A stretch of 37,954 nt of DNA from Gammaproteobacteria bacterium (GCA_011772965.1 WVYN01000080.1:150608-188561), one strand, 5' to 3'. Positions 17,763 through 27,232 are shown, counted from the stretch's first letter. Program-made: numbers and translations. Notes: generated from the sequence alone by a model not told the origin.

Positions 17763-19670
17763 ATGATCTCTAAAAATAGTTGGTATAGTCATTGGCCATT
17801 TTTGCTGGTGTTAATGCTTACCCTGGCAGCATATTGGATTGGCCTGGACAGTCGTTTTCTGCTGGATGATTTTTCAACCATTGCATCGCTTGTTGATGTC
17901 GAGCGCAATGGATATTTTTATTATATCTTCACAAACAACTCAGGACCCTCCGGGCGCCCTGTCTCCCTATTAACTTTTGCCCTTCAATACAGCGACTGGC
18001 CTACTAACCCACAGGCATTTAAGGCTGTTAACCTCGCTATCCATTTATTCAATGGCATACTGATTTATCTGGTAACTCTCAGCCTGTCGAGATACATCAG
18101 GCCACTCGGGGTGAGTGGGAAATGGTTTTCTCTTCTGGTTGCCGGGCTCTGGTTAGTGCACCCGATACATGTCAACACCGTGTTGTATGTTGTACAGCGC
18201 ATGGCACTGTTGACCACTTTCTTTACGCTCGCAGGTTTATATACCTATTTAAGATTATGGGATCCGGAATATCCGACAAGCAATCGAAAAAAGTTATTTT
18301 TAGGAAGTGTTCTTTATACTAGCTGTCTTTTACTTGCAGTATTCAGCAAAGAGAATGGGATACTGCTGCCATTGTTCATACTTTGTGTGGAATTTACCCT
18401 GTTGAACGATGTGAAACGCTCTGCTACATGGAAAGTATGGATTGGCATTTTCATACTGACCCCTCTGATCCTATGTTTGATCTATCTCGCCTTGGGATTC
18501 AGCGATGTCATAGAAAATTATGCAATGAGATCATATACGATGACAGATCGCCTGATGACTGAAGCTAGGGTCGTAATCATCTACCTGGAGCATTTGCTAA
18601 TACCGAATCCATCCAGTTTTAACTTGTTTCATGATGATTTCACTGCATCAAAGGGGTTATTAAGCCCTCTAACTACGCTTTTTGCAATTATGGCCATAGC
18701 CTTGATGTTGATTTCAGCATTTATCTTAAGAAAAAAAAGCCCAGCCTATACATTTGGAATCTGCTGGTTCTTTACAGCACATCTGCTGGAATCTACATAT
18801 TTGAATCTTGAGCTTTATTTCGAGCATAGAAACTATCTAGCATCATTTGGTATTTTATTTATTGTAGCTTTTGCCATGATTGGAATCAGAAGAATATTAA
18901 ATAGTACAAGGGTAGCTAACACATTAATCGGGGCGATATATCTTGCAATTGTTATGGTTACCCTCAGTGAGATAACCTTGTGGTCAAGCCCTGTTGAACA
19001 GACATTAGAGTGGAAAAGACGTTCCCCCCAGTCAACACGGGCTATTTTAGAAGTTGGTGATTTGCACTTGAGAATGGGTTTATATAACAAGGCAATAATG
19101 ACATACAAACAGATAACAAATATTCATCCCGATGATATTTATCCTCAGATACAATCCATGACTATCAAATCATGTATTAAAGGTGAGATATTAAATCATG
19201 ATGAATGGAATTTGCTCTATAGAAAAGCCGCAAAGGCAAAATGGAACGGCGTGGCACCAGTAGTTACACTCGATCAATTGACGGTCCGCTTGCTGAAGGG
19301 CGATTGCGATACGATCAACATTTATGCACTGATACAGCTAATCGTGATAATCGCAACTAACCCAGATTTTTCACATCATAGTGCCCAATTACATGAACTC
19401 GCGGCGTTGTTGAACGGTGTGATTGGCGAAGCGGAGGCAGCGATAGAGAATGCATCTAAGGCAATCGAGGAAAGGCCATCACCACAGCGATACCTTTTGA
19501 AACTTAGGATATTGCTGGATGTTAAAAAGTACGATGAGGCAAGAGATACATTGGATACGATGAAAAGACGTTACAAGAATGATATCAGATTCCATCTCGC
19601 ATACGGTAACATGATTGGATATTTTGAAGACAGGCTTGTAAAGGGTCAAGCTTCTGAAAACAATAATTAA
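17763..19670 (+). CDS. TMTC-like GT-C membrane glycosyltransferase with TPR tail, paralog 1
   Basis: The first of three tandem paralogs. The 635-residue protein has about ten membrane segments in residues 10-405, then a soluble helical tail (about 425-635) with TPR-like repeats such as MGLYNKAIMTYKQI. Motifs shared with the next two proteins: DD 35-36 in the first external loop, RP 65-66, HP 133-134 with VQR 144-146, KEN 196-198, HDD 290-292, HLLEST 340-345, and EHRNYLAS 354-361. The order of motifs resembles eukaryotic TMTC O-mannosyltransferases (GT-C fold, polyprenyl-phosphate-sugar donors). I infer transfer of a sugar in the periplasm, with pilin as the likely acceptor because the gene follows pilA. 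An alternative is a role in polysaccharide or lipid glycosylation. Confidence 0.7.
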   Translation: MISKNSWYSHWPFLLVLMLTLAAYWIGLDSRFLLDDFSTIASLVDVERNGYFYYIFTNNSGPSGRPVSLLTFALQYSDWPTNPQAFKAVNLAIHLFNGILIYLVTLSLSRYIRPLGVSGKWFSLLVAGLWLVHPIHVNTVLYVVQRMALLTTFFTLAGLYTYLRLWDPEYPTSNRKKLFLGSVLYTSCLLLAVFSKENGILLPLFILCVEFTLLNDVKRSATWKVWIGIFILTPLILCLIYLALGFSDVIENYAMRSYTMTDRLMTEARVVIIYLEHLLIPNPSSFNLFHDDFTASKGLLSPLTTLFAIMAIALMLISAFILRKKSPAYTFGICWFFTAHLLESTYLNLELYFEHRNYLASFGILFIVAFAMIGIRRILNSTRVANTLIGAIYLAIVMVTLSEITLWSSPVEQTLEWKRRSPQSTRAILEVGDLHLRMGLYNKAIMTYKQITNIHPDDIYPQIQSMTIKSCIKGEILNHDEWNLLYRKAAKAKWNGVAPVVTLDQLTVRLLKGDCDTINIYALIQLIVIIATNPDFSHHSAQLHELAALLNGVIGEAEAAIENASKAIEERPSPQRYLLKLRILLDVKKYDEARDTLDTMKRRYKNDIRFHLAYGNMIGYFEDRLVKGQASENNN

Positions 19671-19690
19671 ACAATCCTACATATAAGAAA

Positions 19691-21628
19691 ATGTCGGCTA
19701 CATCTTCCAGGAAAGTGCCTTATATTGTGCTGGCGATGCTGCTTTTTGCCTGTTTTATTATTTATTATCCAGCAAGCCAGGGCGGCTTTATTTACGACGA
19801 CCTACCAAATATAGTATCCAATAAAAAATTACAAATAGATTCATTACAAGCTGATGAATTATTAAAGGCAATGACATCTGGCAAAAGTGGCCCCCTTAAA
19901 CGGCCCGTGAGCATGTTGTCATTCGCTATAAATTATTATTTTACAGGACTCAACCCATATTATTTCAGGATAGTAAATATTCTTATTCATTTGATTAATG
20001 GATTATTGATATACATATTAACACGTAAAATCATAGGACTTACTGAATGTAAAAATTCAAAAAACAAAACGATTGAAATAGCGTCCCTGGCAACCACAGC
20101 CTTATGGCTATTCCATCCAATCAATATCAGCGGTGTAGTTTATATAGTCCAGAGAATAAATGAGTTGGCTGCATTATTTACGCTGACTGGTCTTATCCTG
20201 TTTATTTATGGCAGACAGATGCTTCAGGAAAGAAACCAGGGAAGGTTTTTAATAGCATCTGCTTTTTTGTTTTGCGCACCACTAGCAGTTTTTTCCAAAG
20301 AAAATGGCGCTTTGATCGTTTTATTTATTGGATTACTGGAACTGGTATTTTTCAAATTTAAGGATCTGAAAAATTATAATAAGCTCTATCTTGCAGCCTT
20401 ATACTGCATTTTTATCATTATACCCTTTATAGCCATATTATTATCACTTTATCTCGAGCCTCAAATATTACTGAGTGGTTATAAACAGCAAGAATTTACC
20501 CTGTATGAACGAATACTAACAGAGCAGAGGGTGCTCTGGTTTTATATCTATATGATATTTGTACCTGATATTACCCAGCTCTCTTTGTTTCATGACGATA
20601 TAGTTTTATCACGGAGTTTAGTATCACCCGCTACTACTAGTATTGCAGTGGCCGGCACATCAATACTATTAATTTTAGCATTAATATTACGAAAACAGGC
20701 AAAGATTCTTTCGTTTGGCATGCTTTTTTTTCTTAGTGGTCATTTAATAGAATCAACAATTCTTCCGTTGCAAATTGCGTTTGAGCACAGAAACTATTTA
20801 CCATCCTATGGATTAGTACTTATTGCAGCATATTATCTTACTAATAAGGAATTCTCAGAGAAAACGGTAAATATAAGAAGGATATTATTCGCATTATTGA
20901 TTGTAATAGTAGGAGTCAGTACATATATCAAAAGTACACAATGGGCTAATACACAGCTATTGATATTCTATGAACTCGAGCATAAGCCAGAATCTTCACA
21001 GTTGAACTATGAGGCGGGGATATTTTTTGCAAAAATGCTCGATAAAAGAAATATAAAGAATCAAGATAAATTATACGAGAATGCCGAAAAATATTTTCAT
21101 AATGCGATTGAACTCAATCCTAACAACACAGAAGCCATGATCGGCTTGATCATTCTCTCCTCATCAAATGGTTATAAAACAGATGTATCAGTGATAGAGC
21201 AGCTTGCAAATACGCTGAGTAGTCAACCAATTACAATTACCGGAAACAGGGCAATTCATGCTCTTTTAAAGTGCCAGCTGACGAATGAATGTGTACTCCG
21301 GAATGATGTAATTAACAGGCTTATCGATTCTGTTTTAGATAACCGATATCTTTCCGGTGAGCGTATGGAACTCATCTACAAGGATATTTTTGAATACTAT
21401 GTTTCCAGGGATGATCTGGAATCTGCCTACAGAGTTTCTAAAAAGGGTGTCATTAATGATGAAAGTTCAATCATTCTAAGAATACTTTATATCAGATTAT
21501 TGATTATGACTGATAATATGGATGATGCCAGAAAGCAGTTGGAGCTACTTGGATCAACTAATACTAAAGAATATGAAAGTGATATCAGTATGCTGAATGC
21601 TATCCTTAACAGATCATCAACACCATGA
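19691..21628 (+). CDS. TMTC-like GT-C membrane glycosyltransferase with TPR tail, paralog 2
   Basis: A 645-residue paralog of its neighbours, 20 bases after the first. It has multiple membrane segments over about residues 10-415 and a TPR-like tail (NAEKYFHNAIELNPNNTEAMIGL is a TPR-type phrase near 455-475). Shared motifs: YDD 35-37, RP 71-72, HP 142-143, VQR 153-155, KEN 203-205, HDD 301-303, HLIEST 351-356 and EHRNYLPS 365-372. The acidic pair in the first loop is where GT-C enzymes place their catalytic or metal-binding residues. The gene is clearly more AT-rich than pilA or pilR. Its stop overlaps the next start (ATGA at 21625), so paralogs 2 and 3 are translationally coupled. Function inferred as polyprenyl-phosphate-sugar-dependent transfer. 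Confidence 0.7.
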   Translation: MSATSSRKVPYIVLAMLLFACFIIYYPASQGGFIYDDLPNIVSNKKLQIDSLQADELLKAMTSGKSGPLKRPVSMLSFAINYYFTGLNPYYFRIVNILIHLINGLLIYILTRKIIGLTECKNSKNKTIEIASLATTALWLFHPINISGVVYIVQRINELAALFTLTGLILFIYGRQMLQERNQGRFLIASAFLFCAPLAVFSKENGALIVLFIGLLELVFFKFKDLKNYNKLYLAALYCIFIIIPFIAILLSLYLEPQILLSGYKQQEFTLYERILTEQRVLWFYIYMIFVPDITQLSLFHDDIVLSRSLVSPATTSIAVAGTSILLILALILRKQAKILSFGMLFFLSGHLIESTILPLQIAFEHRNYLPSYGLVLIAAYYLTNKEFSEKTVNIRRILFALLIVIVGVSTYIKSTQWANTQLLIFYELEHKPESSQLNYEAGIFFAKMLDKRNIKNQDKLYENAEKYFHNAIELNPNNTEAMIGLIILSSSNGYKTDVSVIEQLANTLSSQPITITGNRAIHALLKCQLTNECVLRNDVINRLIDSVLDNRYLSGERMELIYKDIFEYYVSRDDLESAYRVSKKGVINDESSIILRILYIRLLIMTDNMDDARKQLELLGSTNTKEYESDISMLNAILNRSSTP

Positions 21629-23490
21629 GTTCCGACAAATTGTCATTTCGAAACAGGATGAATTTGGGAGTATCAGACTCTATCATTATGTTCCTCTATG
21701 TAATTGTCTGTATTTTCATTTACTGGAATGGGCTAAATGGGCCATTCATATTGGATGATCTGAACAGCTTTGCACCTTTGTTTAATATAGGTAATAGCCT
21801 GGAAACAGTATTATTGAATTTGAAGCGTTATGTGATAGAGCTGGACAGACCATTAGCATACGCAACATTTATTATAAATTCTTTGTTCAGTGATGAAAGG
21901 ACATTCTACTGGAAGGCTACCAATCTTGCCCTGCACATATTAACAGGGATTTTATTATTCATTTTATGTGAAATTCTGATGAAGGATCAGAAGAAATCGA
22001 GATTATTGGCAATTTTAGTATCTGGACTTTGGCTTATACACCCACTACAAATCAGCACAGTTTTATATGTTGTACAAAGGATGACAATATTATCTGCACT
22101 GTTTGTGTTGGCAGGATTAATAGCCTATGCCCATGGCAGAATATTGCAAAGGAACGGAAAACAGGGAATCGGCTTCATTTTATTAGCATTTATTGTATTA
22201 ATGCCGCTTGGGGCATTATGTAAAGAAAATGCTCTTTTATTACCGGTTTACGCACTCATTCTTGAGATTTTCATTTTCCACTTTAAATCAGGATCTGATA
22301 ACAAGACTGATAATTATCTCGTATCGATGTTCATCATGGCCATGATAATTGGTATGTCCATATTACTTATTACATATAATACAACATTACTTCAGGGTTA
22401 TGATATCAGGGAATTCACTCTCATTGAGAGAGTCATGACGCAAGGCAGGGTCATGGTGCTTTATCTATTGCAAGTTATATATCCCATTAAAGGTAACCTT
22501 GGATTTATGCATGATGATGTCGTGTTATCAGCCAGCCTATTCAAACCAGTCACAACTATTACCAGTATCATTATCTTGACATTGATTGCATTATTAGCCT
22601 GGCATATAAGGAGTAGGAACAAACTATTCACTTTTGGAATCTTCTTTTTCTTTGTTGGTCATTTGATGGAGTCAACGATATTACCTTTAGAGCTTATGTT
22701 TGAACACAGGAATTATTTGCCATCGGCAGGCATTATTATTGCAACTACTATGGCATTGTATAATTTATTAAATAAATCATTTTTCTATCCAATATTGGCT
22801 GGATTTACCATTTGTCTCGCTGTGCAGACATATCTTATAACAATGACATGGAGTTCTATGCCTTCGCTTTTTAGCTATATGTATTCTGCACATCCAGAAT
22901 CAAAACGACTAAAAAATGTCAAAGTCTCTATTCTTGCCGAAGAAGGACGGTTTTCAGAAGCATATTATTTACTGAATACCATGGAAGACCAAAGAGCGAG
23001 AGTGAAGAGACTCGTCGTAAAGTGTCTGGAAAATGGAAAACTTGAACAGAACGAAATACGGGATGTATCTGAAAAAATAAATAGTTCCATCCACTCAGAT
23101 TTTGTAAAGACATTAGGTGAGTTATCAGATCTGGGATTGAGCAACAAATGCCAGTATGAAAATAACAGTATTATTGAATTGATTAATACGAGCCTGAAAT
23201 TCAGGATTATAAATACATTTGAAAAGCATAGATTGTTTGTATATAGAGGCTATCATTTCTGGGACGAAAAAGATTATGATAAGGCACTAGAGTCATTTGA
23301 ACTCGCACATAATGTCTATCCCAACGATCCATTACCTTTGCTAATGGCAACTAACCTTGCATATAAAATAGGTGACATGAAAAAGGTATCGGTGTATCTA
23401 CGGTATATAAATAATATCCCTGAACCTTATAGAATCAATTATAAAAAAGATATATTATTGTTTGAAGAAATGCTGAATTTTAAACAATGA
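21625..23490 (+). CDS. TMTC-like GT-C membrane glycosyltransferase with TPR tail, paralog 3
   Basis: The third paralog, 621 residues. It has a similar membrane half (about 18-415) and a shorter TPR-like tail ending in a recognisable repeat (DYDKALESFELAHNVYPNDP). Motifs: LDD 43-45, RP 75-76, HP 139-140, VQR 149-151, KEN 200-202, HDD 296-298, HLMEST 346-351 and EHRNYLPS 360-367. All the core motifs are kept, so it looks active, while the tail is the least like the other two, which may mean a different acceptor or partner. Starts on an ATGA overlap with paralog 2; the DPM1-like glycosyltransferase begins 12 bases after its stop. Confidence 0.7.
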   Translation: MSSDKLSFRNRMNLGVSDSIIMFLYVIVCIFIYWNGLNGPFILDDLNSFAPLFNIGNSLETVLLNLKRYVIELDRPLAYATFIINSLFSDERTFYWKATNLALHILTGILLFILCEILMKDQKKSRLLAILVSGLWLIHPLQISTVLYVVQRMTILSALFVLAGLIAYAHGRILQRNGKQGIGFILLAFIVLMPLGALCKENALLLPVYALILEIFIFHFKSGSDNKTDNYLVSMFIMAMIIGMSILLITYNTTLLQGYDIREFTLIERVMTQGRVMVLYLLQVIYPIKGNLGFMHDDVVLSASLFKPVTTITSIIILTLIALLAWHIRSRNKLFTFGIFFFFVGHLMESTILPLELMFEHRNYLPSAGIIIATTMALYNLLNKSFFYPILAGFTICLAVQTYLITMTWSSMPSLFSYMYSAHPESKRLKNVKVSILAEEGRFSEAYYLLNTMEDQRARVKRLVVKCLENGKLEQNEIRDVSEKINSSIHSDFVKTLGELSDLGLSNKCQYENNSIIELINTSLKFRIINTFEKHRLFVYRGYHFWDEKDYDKALESFELAHNVYPNDPLPLLMATNLAYKIGDMKKVSVYLRYINNIPEPYRINYKKDILLFEEMLNFKQ

Positions 23491-23502
23491 ACGAGTCCCT
23501 CT

Positions 23503-24393
23503 ATGACTGATATAATAACCGGAATAAGTATTGTTATTCCTGCCAGAAATGAGGAGGAAGGATTGGAGAGATTGTTGCCTCTGCTGAAGGACAGATATCC
23601 GGACGCACAGATTATCGTTGTAAACGATGGCTCAACAGATAGTACAGCAGATATTTGCAAGCAACACAATATTACCCAGATATCACACCCCTATAGCATG
23701 GGTAATGGCGCAGCAATCAAAGCCGGTGTTAGGGCAGCAAAAAAAGACATAATTGTATTTATGGACGCAGATGGTCAACATGACGTCAATGATATTGAGA
23801 GGATGACTGAGAAACTAAACCAGGGGTATGAAATGGTTATAGGTGCAAGATCACTTGACAGCCACGCTTCACTGCCTAGACGTTATGCCAACCAGATATA
23901 TAACAAACTTGCTTCATTCATGACAGGCTACGATATTCATGACCTGACTTCAGGATTCAGGGTTGCAAAACGCGACAAGTTCATCAAATTCCTTTATCTG
24001 TTACCAAACGGGTTTTCCTACCCAACTACGAGCACAATGGCATTTTTCCGCTCAGGATATGCAGTTGGTTATATTGATATAAAAGCGGGAAGCAGGGAAG
24101 GGAAAAGTCATATTAATGTTTTCAAGGATGGTATAAGGTTTTTCATTATAATTCTTAAAATTGGTGCGTTGTTTTCACCAATGAGACTGTTTCTCCCAAT
24201 CAGCTCATTATTATTTATGACCGGCATAGGTTACTATTTGTACACCTATTTAGTTTTCGGTCGTTTTACAAACATGAGTGCATTAATTATCCTTGCATCT
24301 TTAATTACATTTTTAATGGGCATCATGGCTGAATTCGTTACTTCATTACATTATAAGGACATAGAAGAAACCAATTCTAATATTAATCGTTAA
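23503..24393 (+). CDS. DPM1/GtrB-like polyprenyl-phosphate glycosyltransferase (GT2)
   Basis: A family 2 glycosyltransferase predicted to move a sugar from a nucleotide sugar to polyprenyl phosphate at the inner membrane. The 296 residues contain IVIPARNEEEGL at 10-21, NDGSTDST at 41-48, the metal-binding DADGQHD at 88-94 and GARSL at 114-118; after the catalytic domain come two hydrophobic segments (about 219-240 and 250-277), as in GtrB and DPM-type enzymes. Such an enzyme supplies exactly the lipid-phosphate-sugar used by GT-C transferases, three of which are encoded directly upstream. The sugar cannot be told from the sequence. A processive or cell-wall GT2 is less likely given the short length. 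Confidence 0.82.
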   Translation: MTDIITGISIVIPARNEEEGLERLLPLLKDRYPDAQIIVVNDGSTDSTADICKQHNITQISHPYSMGNGAAIKAGVRAAKKDIIVFMDADGQHDVNDIERMTEKLNQGYEMVIGARSLDSHASLPRRYANQIYNKLASFMTGYDIHDLTSGFRVAKRDKFIKFLYLLPNGFSYPTTSTMAFFRSGYAVGYIDIKAGSREGKSHINVFKDGIRFFIIILKIGALFSPMRLFLPISSLLFMTGIGYYLYTYLVFGRFTNMSALIILASLITFLMGIMAEFVTSLHYKDIEETNSNINR

Positions 24394-24401
24394 TTAAAAG
24401 T

Positions 24402-25127
24402 ATGGGAAAATCAGCTCTTCACCTTGTTAAGAGGTACTTTTCCGGGACGCCTCTACACCCGCAATGGCTGATTTTCAGGGACAATTATCAAAGTATTTCA
24501 AGACATAAAAAATATTTGAAAGGAAAAGTGCTTGATATTGGTTGTGGTCAGGCCGATGTTAAAAAATATCTGGAGTCTGATACGGAATATATAGGGCTGG
24601 ATTACTATTATACATCCCTGAACTGGTATGATTCGCTTCCTGATATATATGGTAATGCCATGCAGCTTCCTCTAGCAGATAACTCTGTCGATACAGTTCT
24701 GCTTCTTGATGTTCTGGAGCACCTGCCTTCTTCAGAAAAATGCATCAGCGAAATTTATCGATCTCTCAAGCCCGGGGGCACATTCCTGCTCCAGGTGCCG
24801 TTTATTTACCCGATCCATGATGCGCCTCTGGATTTCAAGAGATGGACAAAGTATGGGCTGCAAAAAGTATTACAATTATATAACTTTGAAATTGTTGAAG
24901 AGCGTGTACAGGGACAGCCTGCAGAAACATCAATTCTCCTCTTGAATCTGGCACTTGGAAAACTATTATTGAACAGTTTCAGAAATAAGAATCCATTATT
25001 GATACTTATTCCCGCATATCCATTGATTGTATTGATTATGAATTTTCTGGCAGTGGTTACTACGGTAATTGCTCCCAAAGATAATTTTATGCCGTTTGGG
25101 TACCGAATTATCGCTATAAAAAAATAA
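24402..25127 (+). CDS. SAM-dependent methyltransferase (class I)
   Basis: A 241-residue class I methyltransferase. SAM-binding motif I is LDIGCG at 44-49, the acidic post-I region follows at YIGLD (63-67), and the motif LLLDVLEHLPSSEK at 100-113 is typical of the Methyltransf_11 group. A hydrophobic stretch (about 200-225) near the C-terminus suggests membrane contact. Probably methylates a sugar or glycolipid, in view of the glycosyltransferases on both sides. Its TAA stop shares one base with the next ATG. Confidence 0.75.
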   Translation: MGKSALHLVKRYFSGTPLHPQWLIFRDNYQSISRHKKYLKGKVLDIGCGQADVKKYLESDTEYIGLDYYYTSLNWYDSLPDIYGNAMQLPLADNSVDTVLLLDVLEHLPSSEKCISEIYRSLKPGGTFLLQVPFIYPIHDAPLDFKRWTKYGLQKVLQLYNFEIVEERVQGQPAETSILLLNLALGKLLLNSFRNKNPLLILIPAYPLIVLIMNFLAVVTTVIAPKDNFMPFGYRIIAIKK

Positions 25128-26260
25128 TGAGGCATCTGGGAATAATTACCACCTCATTCCCTTCCGGTGAGCTTGGTTCAGAAGCTGCTGGCTCATTTGT
25201 CAGCGACTTTTGCCAAAAACTTTCTGAATCGGCCCGGGTAACTGTATTTGCACCTGATTTAAAATCTTCACGTAAACAAACGGGGAACCTGGAGATAATC
25301 AGGTTTACAGTGCCCAGGCTTCCTCTTTCCAGTTTAAAACCTTCGAACCCCCTGCACTGGATCGCCATCATCCGGACATTGATATCGGGAACTCGGATAA
25401 TTTGCAAGGAAACCGCCTTAAGGAGATTTGATTATCTATTTGCGTTGTGGGCAATACCCTCCGGATATTGGGCGAGGAAGTGTTGGCACAAGTATGGTGT
25501 TCGCTATGGGATCTGGGCTCTGGGCAGTGATATTTGGGCTATGAAAGATAAACCATTTATCAAAAATATATTAAGAGAAATCATGCATGATGCCGAACAC
25601 TGTTTTGCAGACGGTTTGCAACTGGCCAAGGATGTTGAATCGATAACAGGAAGAAGATGTATGTTTCTGCCAAGTTCGAGAGAATTCAATAAACCCGAGA
25701 AAAGAAAAAAACACATCAAGCCGCCTTACAATCTGGCCTACTTGGGGAGATGGCATCCAAATAAAGGAATAGACATTCTGATGGATAGCCTTCTCGAATT
25801 GCAAGATAATGACTGGGATAAGATTAAAGAAGTTAGAATAAGGGGTGGGGGTCCACTTCAAGATCTTGTTAATGTACAGGTTTCTAGGCTCTTAAAAGTC
25901 GGAAGACCAGTATCAATTGGGGGATATATTTCCAAGGATGAAGCCATGGAACTGCTCGACTGGACCGATTACCTATTGATACCTTCAAGAATCGAGAGTA
26001 TTCCGGTTGTGTTTTCTGATGCCTTGCAATCCGAAACTCCTGTAATTTCGATGCCAGTGGGTGATCTCACCGAATTAATCAAGAAAAATTCATGTGGCAT
26101 TCTTGCGTGCGATGTTACTCCTGTTGCCTTTTCCGAATCAATAAGGTTGGGATTAAGTCGCAGTCCTGATTGTTTTTTGGCCGGCATTAGAGAAAATGCT
26201 GTACAATTTAATCTCGATTCGACCGTTAAAAAATTTATTGAAACAATCAAAAATTATTAA
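25127..26260 (+). CDS. Family 4 glycosyltransferase (group 1)
   Basis: A 377-residue GT-B enzyme of the GT4 family, adding a sugar from a nucleotide donor to a growing cytoplasmic glycan. The N-terminal half has the usual glycine/serine-rich acceptor loop (TTSFPSGELGSEAAGSF, 8-24); the C-terminal half has AYLGRWHPNKGID at 204-216, RGGGP at 239-243 and the donor-binding motif IPSRIESIPVVFSDAL at 285-300. In this last motif the family's second glutamate is an aspartate (E290-x7-D298). Overlaps the upstream methyltransferase stop by one base. The substrate is not identifiable. Confidence 0.82.
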   Translation: MRHLGIITTSFPSGELGSEAAGSFVSDFCQKLSESARVTVFAPDLKSSRKQTGNLEIIRFTVPRLPLSSLKPSNPLHWIAIIRTLISGTRIICKETALRRFDYLFALWAIPSGYWARKCWHKYGVRYGIWALGSDIWAMKDKPFIKNILREIMHDAEHCFADGLQLAKDVESITGRRCMFLPSSREFNKPEKRKKHIKPPYNLAYLGRWHPNKGIDILMDSLLELQDNDWDKIKEVRIRGGGPLQDLVNVQVSRLLKVGRPVSIGGYISKDEAMELLDWTDYLLIPSRIESIPVVFSDALQSETPVISMPVGDLTELIKKNSCGILACDVTPVAFSESIRLGLSRSPDCFLAGIRENAVQFNLDSTVKKFIETIKNY

Positions 26261-26289
26261 TGTTTCAATTATTTTTAGTATGAATTCAA

Positions 26290-27060
26290 ATGTCTAACAT
26301 TCCTAAATATCAAAAAGATTATTCCTCTCATTGCCCTAAGATACTGGATACTGACGTTAGACTGGAAAAAGCAGGGAAAATGATTTGTGTTCTTGAAGAT
26401 GCAGGAGTTCTTGCATCTAATACCGAAGTTGCTTTGGATATTGGCTGTTCTGGAGGTTATTTCATCAGGGCATTATCTGATTATTATGATTCTGTGCTGG
26501 GTCTGGATATTGATGTGAATGCCCTGTTATTGGCAAGGGAGGAAGGCATAGCTGAGAATATCAGTGTTATTGCAGCTGATTCAATGAATATGCCGTTGCC
26601 TGATAATTCAGTTGATCTGGTCGTGTGCAATCATGTCTACGAGCATGTCCCAAGCTCAGAAAAACTTTTTTCTGAAATATACAGGGTTTTGAAAGAAAAT
26701 GGTGTGTGTTACTTCGGTGCTGCGTCACGACTTGTACCAATTGAGCCACACTATAATCTTCCCTTGTTATCCTGGTTTCCCAAGAAAGTTGCAAATGTAT
26801 ATATGAAACTAGCAAGAAAAGGTGATTATTATTATGAAAACCTGAGAACATATTGGGGTTTAAAGAAACTTATTAGTCAATTCGAAATAATAGACTATAC
26901 ACTGGAAATAGTGGCTTACCCCGATAAATATAATGCCAGAGACCTGATAAAAAAAGGCAGTTTATTAGATAGAATCCCTATGATTGCATGGAAACTTTTT
27001 TATAGAGTTCTCCCCGGTTACATATTTCTTCTTGTGAAGAGGTCATCACAAACTCAGTGA
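26290..27060 (+). CDS. SAM-dependent methyltransferase (class I)
   Basis: A second class I methyltransferase, 256 residues. Motif I is LDIGCSGG at 49-56, the acidic residue at the end of the second strand is in LGLDID (71-76 region), and NHVYEHVPSSEKLFSEIYRVLK matches the Methyltransf_11 pattern. It shares the phrase EHxPSSEK...SEIYR with the methyltransferase two genes upstream, so the two are probably related to one another, though they differ at the N-terminus. Likely a sugar or glycolipid methyltransferase; the target is unknown. Confidence 0.75.
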   Translation: MSNIPKYQKDYSSHCPKILDTDVRLEKAGKMICVLEDAGVLASNTEVALDIGCSGGYFIRALSDYYDSVLGLDIDVNALLLAREEGIAENISVIAADSMNMPLPDNSVDLVVCNHVYEHVPSSEKLFSEIYRVLKENGVCYFGAASRLVPIEPHYNLPLLSWFPKKVANVYMKLARKGDYYYENLRTYWGLKKLISQFEIIDYTLEIVAYPDKYNARDLIKKGSLLDRIPMIAWKLFYRVLPGYIFLLVKRSSQTQ

Positions 27061-27061
27061 T

Positions 27062-27190
27062 ATGAAAAATCATGAACATTCATTCGATTTTTTATTATTG
27101 CTTCTCCGATATAAAAAATGGGCTATGTTTTATATCTTCAAAAATAAATCATTCAAGAATATTGTGACCAGTGAGAATAAATCATATTAG
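27062..27190 (+). CDS. Possible 42-residue small protein
   Basis: An ATG one base after the stop of the methyltransferase opens a frame of 42 codons ending at TAG (27188-27190). The product has a leucine run (L11-L15), then basic and aromatic residues, and no family I can name. It may be a real small basic protein, a decayed gene end or chance; the stretch from 27061 to 27261 is otherwise non-coding and AT-rich. No convincing ribosome-binding site precedes it. Confidence 0.2.
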   Translation: MKNHEHSFDFLLLLLRYKKWAMFYIFKNKSFKNIVTSENKSY

Positions 27191-27226
27191 CCAGTGCGTA
27201 AATAAGTCAGTAGCGAGGCTTTAACA

Positions 27227-27232
27227 TATAAT
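27227..27232 (+). promoter_or_regulatory. Possible -10 element before the FemAB-like gene
   Basis: A perfect TATAAT lies 30 bases before the ATG at 27262. No good -35 is visible 16-18 bases upstream. In so AT-rich a stretch a chance match is possible, but together with the only large gap in the plus-strand block (201 bases) it suggests a separate transcription start for the next gene. Confidence 0.35.

Noticed and set aside
17763-23490. PglL/TfpO-type oligosaccharyltransferase identity for the three membrane proteins
   Set aside because: The large periplasmic Wzy_C-like loop and C-terminal layout are not seen; the motif set fits TMTC-like GT-C proteins with TPR tails.
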